Shown here: positions 6,710-11,666 of the stretch, one piece after another
Layout of the letters: each line of letters begins with the position of its first letter
Numbering within the stretch: the stretch's first letter is position 1
Origin: Candidatus Thalassarchaeaceae archaeon
GTDB taxonomy: Archaea; Thermoplasmatota; Poseidoniia; Poseidoniales; Thalassarchaeaceae
Assembly: GCA_030747885.1 (NCBI GenBank)
Contig: JASLJW010000011.1
Coordinates: forward strand, 1 to 11,666
Reading direction: 5' to 3'
DNA: 11,666 nt
Notes under the pieces: generated by a model
What the model was told of the DNA's origin: nothing
What the model saw: only the letters and a program-made list of their open reading frames with translations
Database searches by the model: none
Made by a program: the position numbers and the translations under genes

Positions 6710-6898
6710 TTATCCAATCTTTCCCCAAATCCATTGCCAAACGCCATGGTTTGCAAGATAGATTAGAATTGACATTGCAAAACATGCAAAATATACTGCA
6801 CCCTTTGGAATTTGGAGAGCATCTTCGGATTCTTCATCGAAATAACGAATCAACCCAGCAGCTTGCTGGATGCCGCTGTTATCCTTCTTCTTCGCCAT
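6710..6898 (-). CDS. secG: Preprotein translocase Sec61-beta subunit (archaeal SecG)
   Basis: The 62-residue product has the full archaeal Sec61-beta pattern: a short Lys-rich N-terminus (MAKKKDNSG), the cytosolic signature AAGLIRYFDEE (13-23), a short linker with IPKGAVYF, and a single C-terminal membrane helix (about 33-57) ending close to the C-terminus, as in tail-anchored Sec61-beta. It joins SecY and SecE in the protein-conducting channel. An in-frame ATG at 6907 would add three residues (MIR); MAKKK is the usual archaeal beginning, so 6898 is chosen. There is no GGAGG before either start. An AT-rich box on the minus strand at about 6926-6934 (TAAAATAG) sits at a spacing suitable for a leaderless transcript. 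It lies downstream of the small basic protein at 6960-7328 and touches the stop of the convergent gene at 5951-6709. Confidence 0.87.
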   Translation of the reverse strand: MAKKKDNSGIQQAAGLIRYFDEESEDALQIPKGAVYFACFAMSILIYLANHGVWQWIWGKIG

Positions 6899-6925
6899 AC
6901 GAATCATTCTTCCGGACCGGAGGTC

Positions 6926-6934
6926 TCTATTTTA
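6926..6934 (-). promoter_or_regulatory. Possible TATA box for Sec61-beta
   Basis: The minus strand reads TAAAATAG about 20-36 bases before the two candidate starts (6907 and 6898). This is consistent with an archaeal core promoter giving a leaderless or near-leaderless message. The call rests on composition and spacing alone. Confidence 0.35.
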
Positions 6935-6959
6935 CGGTGACGCATACCTTTGAATTCAT

Positions 6960-7328
6960 TCAAGGGGCCAAAGCCTCTACTAAAACGACTCCGTCGTGAA
7001 ACTCAACAATTCTTGATGCTGACTCAACTGCAGCATCCAATGAATGCGTCATAAACAACTCTCTTCGACGACCATCACGCATCTGAAGAACCAAACGATG
7101 AGTCAATTCAGATAGAGTCTCACGATCAACGGTTTGCCAAACCCAATGCTCTGATTCAATCGTAACTAATGCTTCAACAGGAACTAACGATCCTTCTGCA
7201 CGCCCATAAAGGCGGGCACGCTCAGTTAGACTCCTAAGTTTTCGAACAGTTTCATTCGTATCAGTTCGAATAACCCTTTTTTCTCCTCTTCCATATCTCG
7301 ACGACCTGCGCTGCTCTGTTTCCTGCAT
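6960..7328 (-). CDS. Small charged protein of unknown function upstream of Sec61-beta
   Basis: The product has 122 residues with a basic N-terminus (QRRSSRYGRGEKRVIRTDT), a helical segment (ETVRKLRSLTERARLYG, about 26-42), then alternating strands and helices (VPVEALVTIESEHWVWQ; ETLSELTHRLVLQM; HSLDAAVESASRIVEFHDG), suggesting a compact alpha/beta fold. There is no membrane segment and no cysteine. I do not recognise a family. A weak purine-rich site (GGGATGGG) precedes the ATG by about 7 bases, and an AT-rich box at 7376-7386 on the minus strand (ATTAAATATC-like) could be its promoter, implying a leader of about 30 bases. The gap to Sec61-beta is about 60 bases, so co-transcription is possible but the latter may have its own promoter. 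Confidence 0.7.
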   Translation of the reverse strand: MQETEQRRSSRYGRGEKRVIRTDTNETVRKLRSLTERARLYGRAEGSLVPVEALVTIESEHWVWQTVDRETLSELTHRLVLQMRDGRRRELFMTHSLDAAVESASRIVEFHDGVVLVEALAP

Positions 7329-7375
7329 GTAATTCCCATCCCGATCCGTTAAGACCGATGCCTGAAGGTCTCAAA

Positions 7376-7388
7376 TTAGATATTTAAT
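7376..7388 (-). promoter_or_regulatory. Possible TATA box for the 122-residue protein gene
   Basis: The minus strand reads ATTAAATATCTAA here, the most TATA-like string in the 104-base gap between the polytopic membrane protein stop (7433) and the ATG at 7328. Standard archaeal spacing would start the message near 7358. This is inferred from composition and position. Confidence 0.35.
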
Positions 7389-7432
7389 CATAGTTGTAAA
7401 ATAACTCTCTTAACGGCCATTGCTAATCGTTT

Positions 7433-8485
7433 TCAAGATTTCCAAAATTGTCGATCTATAACATTCCAACATTGAGGAATTAACATGAAAAGTAACCCTA
7501 ATACGAATATTGATGGTTCATTCAAAGAGGAAAAAATCACTAACACACAAGAGCCTGTGCTTGCACCTAGAATTATTCCTCTATGTGATGAGCGATTTCT
7601 TGTATCGAATCCTAAGGATGGAAGTTGAGCCCCCAATGCAGCCACAATACTCATTATTCCAATTCCTGAAAGAGTAATCCCCTCGAAATTCATGATAATC
7701 AACAATAATACGATTCCAATACAAAAAACTGTGAAAGCAAGAGATGGCCAAGTTTCCCTATTGGATTCTGGTGAAGATTCGCTAATCCCTCCTAAAATAT
7801 CTGCAACAATTGTAGTTGAAATCAAGAAAATCAATGAAATCACATTTCCACTTGGTGGTAAAGATGAGATTTGATCTGCAAAGTACATGATTCCTGCAAT
7901 CGAAACCCATAGTGCAATAGTTGAACGAGTTTGCAATAATGTCAGTTTAGATATTGAAAACAAAGGAATTGAGCGGATCATCCCTTCACCCAAGAGTATT
8001 CCTGTAATCAATGAAACAAGCAATGGATAGATTGTAGGAGTCGGGGCATATGGGCTAACTATTGACTCAGTAACTGATTCAAAAGAGCCTGCAGATGCGC
8101 CTATTGCAATAAGAGGAATTAGAAAAAGAGAACAAATAGTAACTGGAAGATTTGTTGATTTATATCGTATTATGATATAGATCCAATAAAACAATGCAAT
8201 GAGAAGAAGACGGCCTTCAGGGCCATTAGAAAAATTCAGGGCAGCTAAGAAAATTGAATCGGAAATACCCCAATATACTGCATGTAAATGAGACGGGGTT
8301 TCCAAATGCCCCAAAACTGCTTGAAGGACAATTAGAATAATTAGAAACAACAAAAAATATGAAAGATATTTACTTGAATTCATAGAAGAAGATTTGGATG
8401 AAAAACGCCAATCTATTATCCATACTACAGGTAATGAAAGAACCAAGAGACTTAGCAACGGCTCAACCCCAAACCACATCTCCAT
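7433..8485 (-). CDS. Polytopic membrane protein, about 10-11 TM helices, unknown function
   Basis: This 350-residue protein is very hydrophobic, with helices at about 5-25, 40-60, 91-108, 113-131, 150-168, 188-206, 213-232, 248-265, 268-290, 303-318 and 323-341. Loops are short. Recurrent small-residue motifs inside helices (ITGILLGEGM; ILGASTGSCVLV; IGIMSIVAALGAQLPS) would suit close helix packing or a transport path, but there is no motif that identifies a transporter family. A cluster of Ser residues (29-39) links the first two helices, and an acidic Ser/Glu loop lies at about 233-245. The start at 8485 (MEMWFG) is the first in-frame ATG with protein-like sequence; the ATG two codons later is an alternative. 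No good Shine-Dalgarno is visible. The gene is divergent from the methyltransferase, with a 77-base gap between them. Confidence 0.78.
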   Translation of the reverse strand: MEMWFGVEPLLSLLVLSLPVVWIIDWRFSSKSSSMNSSKYLSYFLLFLIILIVLQAVLGHLETPSHLHAVYWGISDSIFLAALNFSNGPEGRLLLIALFYWIYIIIRYKSTNLPVTICSLFLIPLIAIGASAGSFESVTESIVSPYAPTPTIYPLLVSLITGILLGEGMIRSIPLFSISKLTLLQTRSTIALWVSIAGIMYFADQISSLPPSGNVISLIFLISTTIVADILGGISESSPESNRETWPSLAFTVFCIGIVLLLIIMNFEGITLSGIGIMSIVAALGAQLPSLGFDTRNRSSHRGIILGASTGSCVLVIFSSLNEPSIFVLGLLFMLIPQCWNVIDRQFWKS

Positions 8486-8562
8486 GGATGTGCGATTATG
8501 TCTCAGCCATTGAATCTCTCTAATACAACACTACGATAATCCATGAATGCCTACGGAGCAAT

Positions 8563-10176
8563 ATGGCAGACGACCTGAGGCCTTGGAGAGAGCAGGCCTT
8601 GGACAGTTCCTTGCTCAAAGCTATGTCTTATTGGTCAGACAATCCAGAAGAATGGTTAGAAGCTGCATTGCCACGATTACCCGAAACAATTCGAATTAAT
8701 CCACTACGTAAAGAAAAAATTTGGGTCAAAGAACAAATTGAAAAGATGGGGGCAAAAAGAATTGAATGGTGTCCAAATGCGTGGAAAATGCCTTGGGTAC
8801 GTGGAAAAATTCCTCTAGAACATCGTTCACTGTTCATTGCTTTGCACGAAACTGGACGAATTACACGGCAAGAAGCTGTCTCAATGATTCCTTCTCTTCT
8901 TCTAGATTTGAAACAAGATGATGTAGTTCTGGACATGTGTGCTTCGCCTGGTTCAAAGAGTACTCACATAGCTGAGATTCTTAATGGAACAGGAGTTGTG
9001 ATTGCGAATGATGTGTCAAAGAAGAGAACGAATACATTGGTTGCAAACGCTCAGAGGGCATCTCTTCCAAACCTACTAATCGTACAACATGATGGACGGC
9101 ACATTCCTAGAGTTCCTGGTGAAGGTTATGATGCGATATTAGTTGATGCTCCTTGCACAGGATCGGCCACAACCCGGAAAAATCCAGATGTTTGGACGAA
9201 ATGGCTTCCTTCGGGAGGTAAAACGCTTCATTCATTGCAAATTGATTTATTATTACGAGCCATCAAAGTAGCTCGTTCAGGTGCTAGTATTGTTTACTCA
9301 ACCTGCTCACTAGATCCTATTGAAAATGAGGCAGTAATTGCTAGAATATTAGAACAAGAGCAAGATGTAGAGATTGAAGAAATCTCCAAAGAACAATTGA
9401 AAGGTCTCTCGTACCAAAACGGAATGAAAGAGTGGGTTGTTCTAGATGATAATATGGATCCAATCGATAATTCTGAATTCAACACATCTCTTAATCCTAA
9501 GATAATGAAGTCATTGAATCGGTGTATTCGAATCCATCAAGATGACTCGGGGCACGGAGGGTTCTTTGTTGCGAAATTACGTGTAAAAAGGACAGATGAG
9601 GATACAAATCAACTAGAAGTACGACGGATTTCTTCAAATCCAAATCGCAAAGGAGATTTTCCAGTTCCTTGTATAGATGATGATTTAACTACAATAATGG
9701 AAATTCACTCACCAGATATTGAATTCGCTTCCCTTTGGAAAAAGGGTAAGAGAATATTATGGGGCAGTCGACCAATGAAAGAACGTGTTTGGGGAATGGA
9801 AACACAATCAAGAATAGATCGAGTTCACGATGGTGAGCAGTGGCCTCCACTAAAGGTGATTCATCTTGGAATTAGAGCTTGGGAAAGCAGAGATAAACGC
9901 GCATATAGACTAAGTTCTGAAGGATTACATTCAATTCATTTGAAGGGATTAGGAGAACGAGTGCATCGAATCGATGAGGATGAGGCATTTAGAATTTTGA
10001 AAGATAGTTTGCCTATAGAAAATCTAGAAAATTTAGCACCTGGAGGGCATTTGTTACTAATTGAAAAACATAATTCAGAATGGAGAATTCCAATTTGGGT
10101 CGGTGAAAGAATTAGTCGAATGTGGAAACAACAAGAAGATGTGATACTAAGAAAAATGCTGGGGGAAAAAACATGA
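8563..10176 (+). CDS. RNA (cytosine-5) methyltransferase, Trm4/NSUN2-like
   Basis: This is a NOL1/NOP2/Sun-family enzyme that transfers a methyl group from S-adenosylmethionine to C5 of cytosine in RNA, most likely tRNA. Visible motifs: RINPLR (44-49, RNA-binding N-terminal module), ITRQEAVSMIPSLLL (100-114), motif I DMCASPGSKSTHIAE (124-138), motif IV VDAPCTGSATTRKNPDVW (194-211, C198 for product release) and motif VI YSTCSLDPIENEAV (245-258, C248 the covalent nucleophile). The EAVSMIP stretch and NPD-W match eukaryotic Trm4/NSUN2 better than bacterial RsmB/RsmF. At 537 residues it is longer than typical archaeal members. The extra C-terminal part (about 430-500: PPLKVIHLGIRAW, YRLSSEGLHSI) resembles the C-terminal PUA-like region of NSUN2. 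A weak GGAG lies four bases before the ATG. The stop overlaps the next start (ATGA), indicating coupled translation. The exact target cytosine cannot be read from the sequence. Confidence 0.92.
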   Translation: MADDLRPWREQALDSSLLKAMSYWSDNPEEWLEAALPRLPETIRINPLRKEKIWVKEQIEKMGAKRIEWCPNAWKMPWVRGKIPLEHRSLFIALHETGRITRQEAVSMIPSLLLDLKQDDVVLDMCASPGSKSTHIAEILNGTGVVIANDVSKKRTNTLVANAQRASLPNLLIVQHDGRHIPRVPGEGYDAILVDAPCTGSATTRKNPDVWTKWLPSGGKTLHSLQIDLLLRAIKVARSGASIVYSTCSLDPIENEAVIARILEQEQDVEIEEISKEQLKGLSYQNGMKEWVVLDDNMDPIDNSEFNTSLNPKIMKSLNRCIRIHQDDSGHGGFFVAKLRVKRTDEDTNQLEVRRISSNPNRKGDFPVPCIDDDLTTIMEIHSPDIEFASLWKKGKRILWGSRPMKERVWGMETQSRIDRVHDGEQWPPLKVIHLGIRAWESRDKRAYRLSSEGLHSIHLKGLGERVHRIDEDEAFRILKDSLPIENLENLAPGGHLLLIEKHNSEWRIPIWVGERISRMWKQQEDVILRKMLGEKT

Positions 10177-11258
10177 AATGGTGTTTTCGTCTCATTTTTT
10201 GGGTTTTTTTCCTAGGACTCATTAGTACACCATTAGCTGAAGCTACTCCAATCTTGGAGGTATTTACTGATGGAACTAAAACGTCGTCAGATATTCTATC
10301 TGAAGAGTTGCGTTGTGCTGTTGAGAAGGGTGAAGTTGGATTAATCGTTTGGCATTCAAATCCAGACAGTTTACTACATATTTCTGCAGCTTCAGAAAGA
10401 GCACAAGATTTGGAAGCCAAAAGTGGGGATGTTTTCATCCAAGGAACTCAATGGAACATGACCAACGGAAGTTTTCCTAATGAGTTGAAAAGTATTAACA
10501 TTACAATAAATGTGAATCAGGGAAATAATGGATTACTAATATTGCAAGCAAATACTACCTTGGAAGAAGATCTCGCTCCGACTATTGTACTACAATGGCT
10601 GTTGTTAAAGAAAAATGCAGAAATTTCGAATCATCCAATTGGACCTATTGACTCAAAAGTAGTTTCATATCATGCTTGGGATTCTAGTGTAAATCGATCC
10701 GCGGGTGCAGAAAATAATTGGACGCACCAAATTGATTCACAAACCTTGGTGAGTTGGAACCTAGAAAATGAGGAGTTAATCGCAGTCGCTTCACTTGTTT
10801 CTCTGGATTCAAACGAAATCTATGGCTCTGGTGAAACCGAGATCCCTAGTTACAAACAATCCAATGAAAACAGCAAAGACTACGCTATTTCTATACTCCT
10901 GTTGATTACTGGTACAATAGCATGCATGATCGTTGTATTATCAGAAAGAAGAAGACAAAAAGACATGCCTATGATAAGACCTGTCGTCCAAAGAAAGGGA
11001 GAACGAGAAGATTTTCTTATTGAAATCAACACAGGAAATGCATTGATTAGTATTACCTCTATTGGTGGAAATGGATACTGGAGATACTCTGGTAAAGATA
11101 TCCCAATTGAAATATTACCCAATACTAAGCGAGAAATTATGATTCGACGGACCTCAAAAAATCAATTTGAACCTTGCACGATTCGTTTAGAGGTTGAGGG
11201 ACATGAAAGATGGGTCCTAGATCTTGAGTTCCCCGACTCAGATTCTAGTTCAAGATAG
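10173..11258 (+). CDS. Signal-peptide, single-TM surface protein with degenerate thioredoxin-like N-terminal region
   Basis: The ATG at 10173 overlaps the methyltransferase stop (ATGA), has a GGGGGA run upstream, and begins a signal peptide (MKWCFRLIFWVFFLGLISTPLAEA). The product has 361 residues. Residues about 27-95 (ILEVFTDGT, GEVGLIVWHSNPDSLLHISAA, GDVFIQGTQWN) have the strand-helix-strand rhythm of thioredoxin-like exported proteins, but where a CxxC would be expected there is TKTSSD, so no redox activity is expected. Several N-x-S/T sequons (for example at 95, 98, 109, 127, 174 and 182) suit an externally glycosylated domain. A membrane helix lies at about 237-256 (AISILLLITGTIACMIVVL), followed by a basic stop-transfer (SERRRQKD) and a cytoplasmic beta-type domain of about 95 residues. 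An upstream in-frame ATG at 10122 is inside the methyltransferase and would mask the signal peptide. The thioredoxin-like reading is tentative; function unknown. Confidence 0.75.
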   Translation: MKWCFRLIFWVFFLGLISTPLAEATPILEVFTDGTKTSSDILSEELRCAVEKGEVGLIVWHSNPDSLLHISAASERAQDLEAKSGDVFIQGTQWNMTNGSFPNELKSINITINVNQGNNGLLILQANTTLEEDLAPTIVLQWLLLKKNAEISNHPIGPIDSKVVSYHAWDSSVNRSAGAENNWTHQIDSQTLVSWNLENEELIAVASLVSLDSNEIYGSGETEIPSYKQSNENSKDYAISILLLITGTIACMIVVLSERRRQKDMPMIRPVVQRKGEREDFLIEINTGNALISITSIGGNGYWRYSGKDIPIEILPNTKREIMIRRTSKNQFEPCTIRLEVEGHERWVLDLEFPDSDSSSR

Positions 11259-11260
11259 AT

Positions 11261-11269
11261 TTCTATATT
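11261..11269 (+). promoter_or_regulatory. Possible TATA box for the Lrp/AsnC gene
   Basis: TTCTATATT follows just after the stop of the preceding gene. Usual archaeal spacing would start transcription near 11290, giving a leader of roughly 40 bases that contains the hairpin at 11309-11330. Inference from composition and position. Confidence 0.35.
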
Positions 11270-11308
11270 CTGAAATATGTGCAAACTTCAAGAGCGGCGG
11301 ACCGAACT

Positions 11309-11330
11309 GCAATCTCCCGAAGGGAGATGC
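11309..11330 (+). promoter_or_regulatory. Hairpin enclosing the ribosome binding site of the Lrp/AsnC gene
   Basis: ATCTCCC (11312-11318) pairs perfectly with GGGAGAT (11322-11328) around a three-base loop GAA. GC on either side (11309-11310 and 11329-11330) extends the stem past one bulged A. The 3' arm carries GGGAG, the likely Shine-Dalgarno, seven bases before the ATG at 11334. The stem would therefore hide the ribosome binding site, a layout typical of translational control. The structure is directly visible; the control role is inferred. Confidence 0.55.
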
Positions 11331-11333
11331 GGC

Positions 11334-11582
11334 ATGCTCGATGCGACAGACCGGGCCATACTAGCCATTCTGTTCAAGGATGCTACCCAGTCCAACAGAA
11401 CTGTAGCAGAAAAGGTAGGAGTTTCACAGGGTACTGTGAGCAACCGAATCAAACGAATGGAGCAATTAGAAATTATAGAGGGGTATTCTATACGCCTAAA
11501 TCCAGAAAAAATCGGTTGGAGAATGACTGTTGTTGTTGGTATCAGAATCGAGAAAGGGCGACTTTTGGAAATTCAAGGATAG
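11334..11582 (+). CDS. Lrp/AsnC-family transcription regulator, cut by an in-frame stop
   Basis: Translation from the ATG at 11334 gives MLDATDRAILAIL, the usual Lrp/AsnC opening. A helix-turn-helix follows at about 22-42 (RTVAEKVGVSQGTVSNRIKR), then the linker (IEGYSIRLNPEKIGW) and the first strand of the RAM effector domain (TVVVGIRIEKGRLLEIQ). The reading stops at a TAG (11580-11582) after 82 codons, while family members run to about 140-160 residues. The same frame continues with clear RAM-domain sequence after the stop, so the gene is interrupted rather than naturally short. An in-frame ATG at 11277 would add 19 residues that are not family-like. GGGAG before 11334 supports the chosen start and is held in a hairpin. 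Such regulators sense amino acids or other small ligands as dimers or octamers; the target here cannot be read. Confidence 0.75.
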   Translation: MLDATDRAILAILFKDATQSNRTVAEKVGVSQGTVSNRIKRMEQLEIIEGYSIRLNPEKIGWRMTVVVGIRIEKGRLLEIQG

Positions 11583-11666
11583 ATTTCGGAAGATCAACGA
11601 TTGGTCTCAGTGTACGATTTTACTTGAGATTACGACTCAATGGTAGTTGCTTTGTCAAGGGATCGA
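11583..11666 (+). pseudogene. Continuation of the Lrp/AsnC RAM domain beyond two in-frame stops
   Basis: In the frame of the preceding regulator, the bases after the TAG read ISEDQRLVSVYDFT, then a TGA at 11625-11627, then DYDSMVVALSRDR up to the window edge. This matches the family's usual E-x-P/Q-x-V-x-x-V-Y-x-x-TG-x-YD core, with the TGA sitting exactly on the conserved glycine (GGA to TGA is one base). The TAG sits where a charged residue is usual (AAG to TAG is also one base). Either the gene is newly broken, or these are sequencing errors near a contig end, or the stops are read through. Confidence 0.6.

Noticed and set aside
7346..7416. Inverted pair CCGTTAAG / CTTAACGG 55 bases apart
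   Set aside because: Eight-base complementarity over this distance can arise by chance; there is no supporting structure or repeated copy.
11580..11627. Genome-wide reassignment of TAG or TGA
   Set aside because: TAG ends the rimK-like gene and the 10173-11258 gene, and TGA ends the methyltransferase and several minus-strand genes, all at sensible protein ends.
1..11666. CRISPR array, tRNA, rRNA or tandem repeats
   Set aside because: Intergenic gaps are all about 100 bases or less, and none shows repeated units, a cloverleaf or rRNA-like sequence.

Overview
The window looks like a stretch of ordinary, gene-dense chromosome from an uncultivated planktonic euryarchaeon. The best guess is Poseidoniales (Marine Group II, Thermoplasmatota). 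The archaeal signs are a Sec61-beta type translocon subunit, an archaeal-style XerA-like recombinase, a Trm4/NSUN2-type tRNA methyltransferase, an Lrp/AsnC regulator, several starts without a Shine-Dalgarno but with an AT-rich box about 27 bases upstream, and large single-pass surface proteins of unknown family. The lineage is inferred from gene style; no rRNA or tRNA gene is present to fix it. Base composition looks even throughout, and I see no insertion sequence, CRISPR array, tRNA, rRNA or phage gene.

Layout, left to right. (1) Positions 1-2857, minus strand: two membrane-anchored proteins. One has an N-terminal SAP domain and runs off the left edge. The other, upstream of it, has two membrane segments and a long acidic tail. 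(2) Positions 2858-2942 are a short divergent promoter region. (3) Positions 2943-5241, plus strand: a RimK-like ATP-grasp glutamate ligase carrying an extra C-terminal TrkA-C (RCK_C) domain, a GC-rich hairpin, then a complete tyrosine recombinase. (4) Positions 5242-5867, minus strand: a tiny Cys/His protein whose stop touches the recombinase stop, and a helix-hairpin-helix protein with a lysine/alanine-rich tail. (5) Positions 5951-6709, plus strand: an unrecognised soluble protein. (6) Positions 6710-8485, minus strand: an unrecognised polytopic membrane protein, a small basic protein, and Sec61-beta. The Sec61-beta stop touches the stop of the preceding plus-strand gene. (7) Positions 8563-11666, plus strand: an NSUN2-like RNA m5C methyltransferase, translationally coupled (ATGA overlap) to a signal-peptide/one-TM protein, followed by an Lrp/AsnC regulator that reaches the right edge with two in-frame stop codons.

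The recognised genes do housekeeping work (translocation, tRNA methylation, chromosome dimer resolution, protein or peptide glutamylation). They do not form one obvious pathway. The most notable points are the RimK-TrkA_C fusion, the disrupted Lrp gene with a hairpin over its ribosome binding site, the full NSUN2-like architecture in an archaeon, the histone-tail-like HhH protein, and the SAP-domain protein anchored in the membrane. I found no convincing new multi-gene defence or mobile system.
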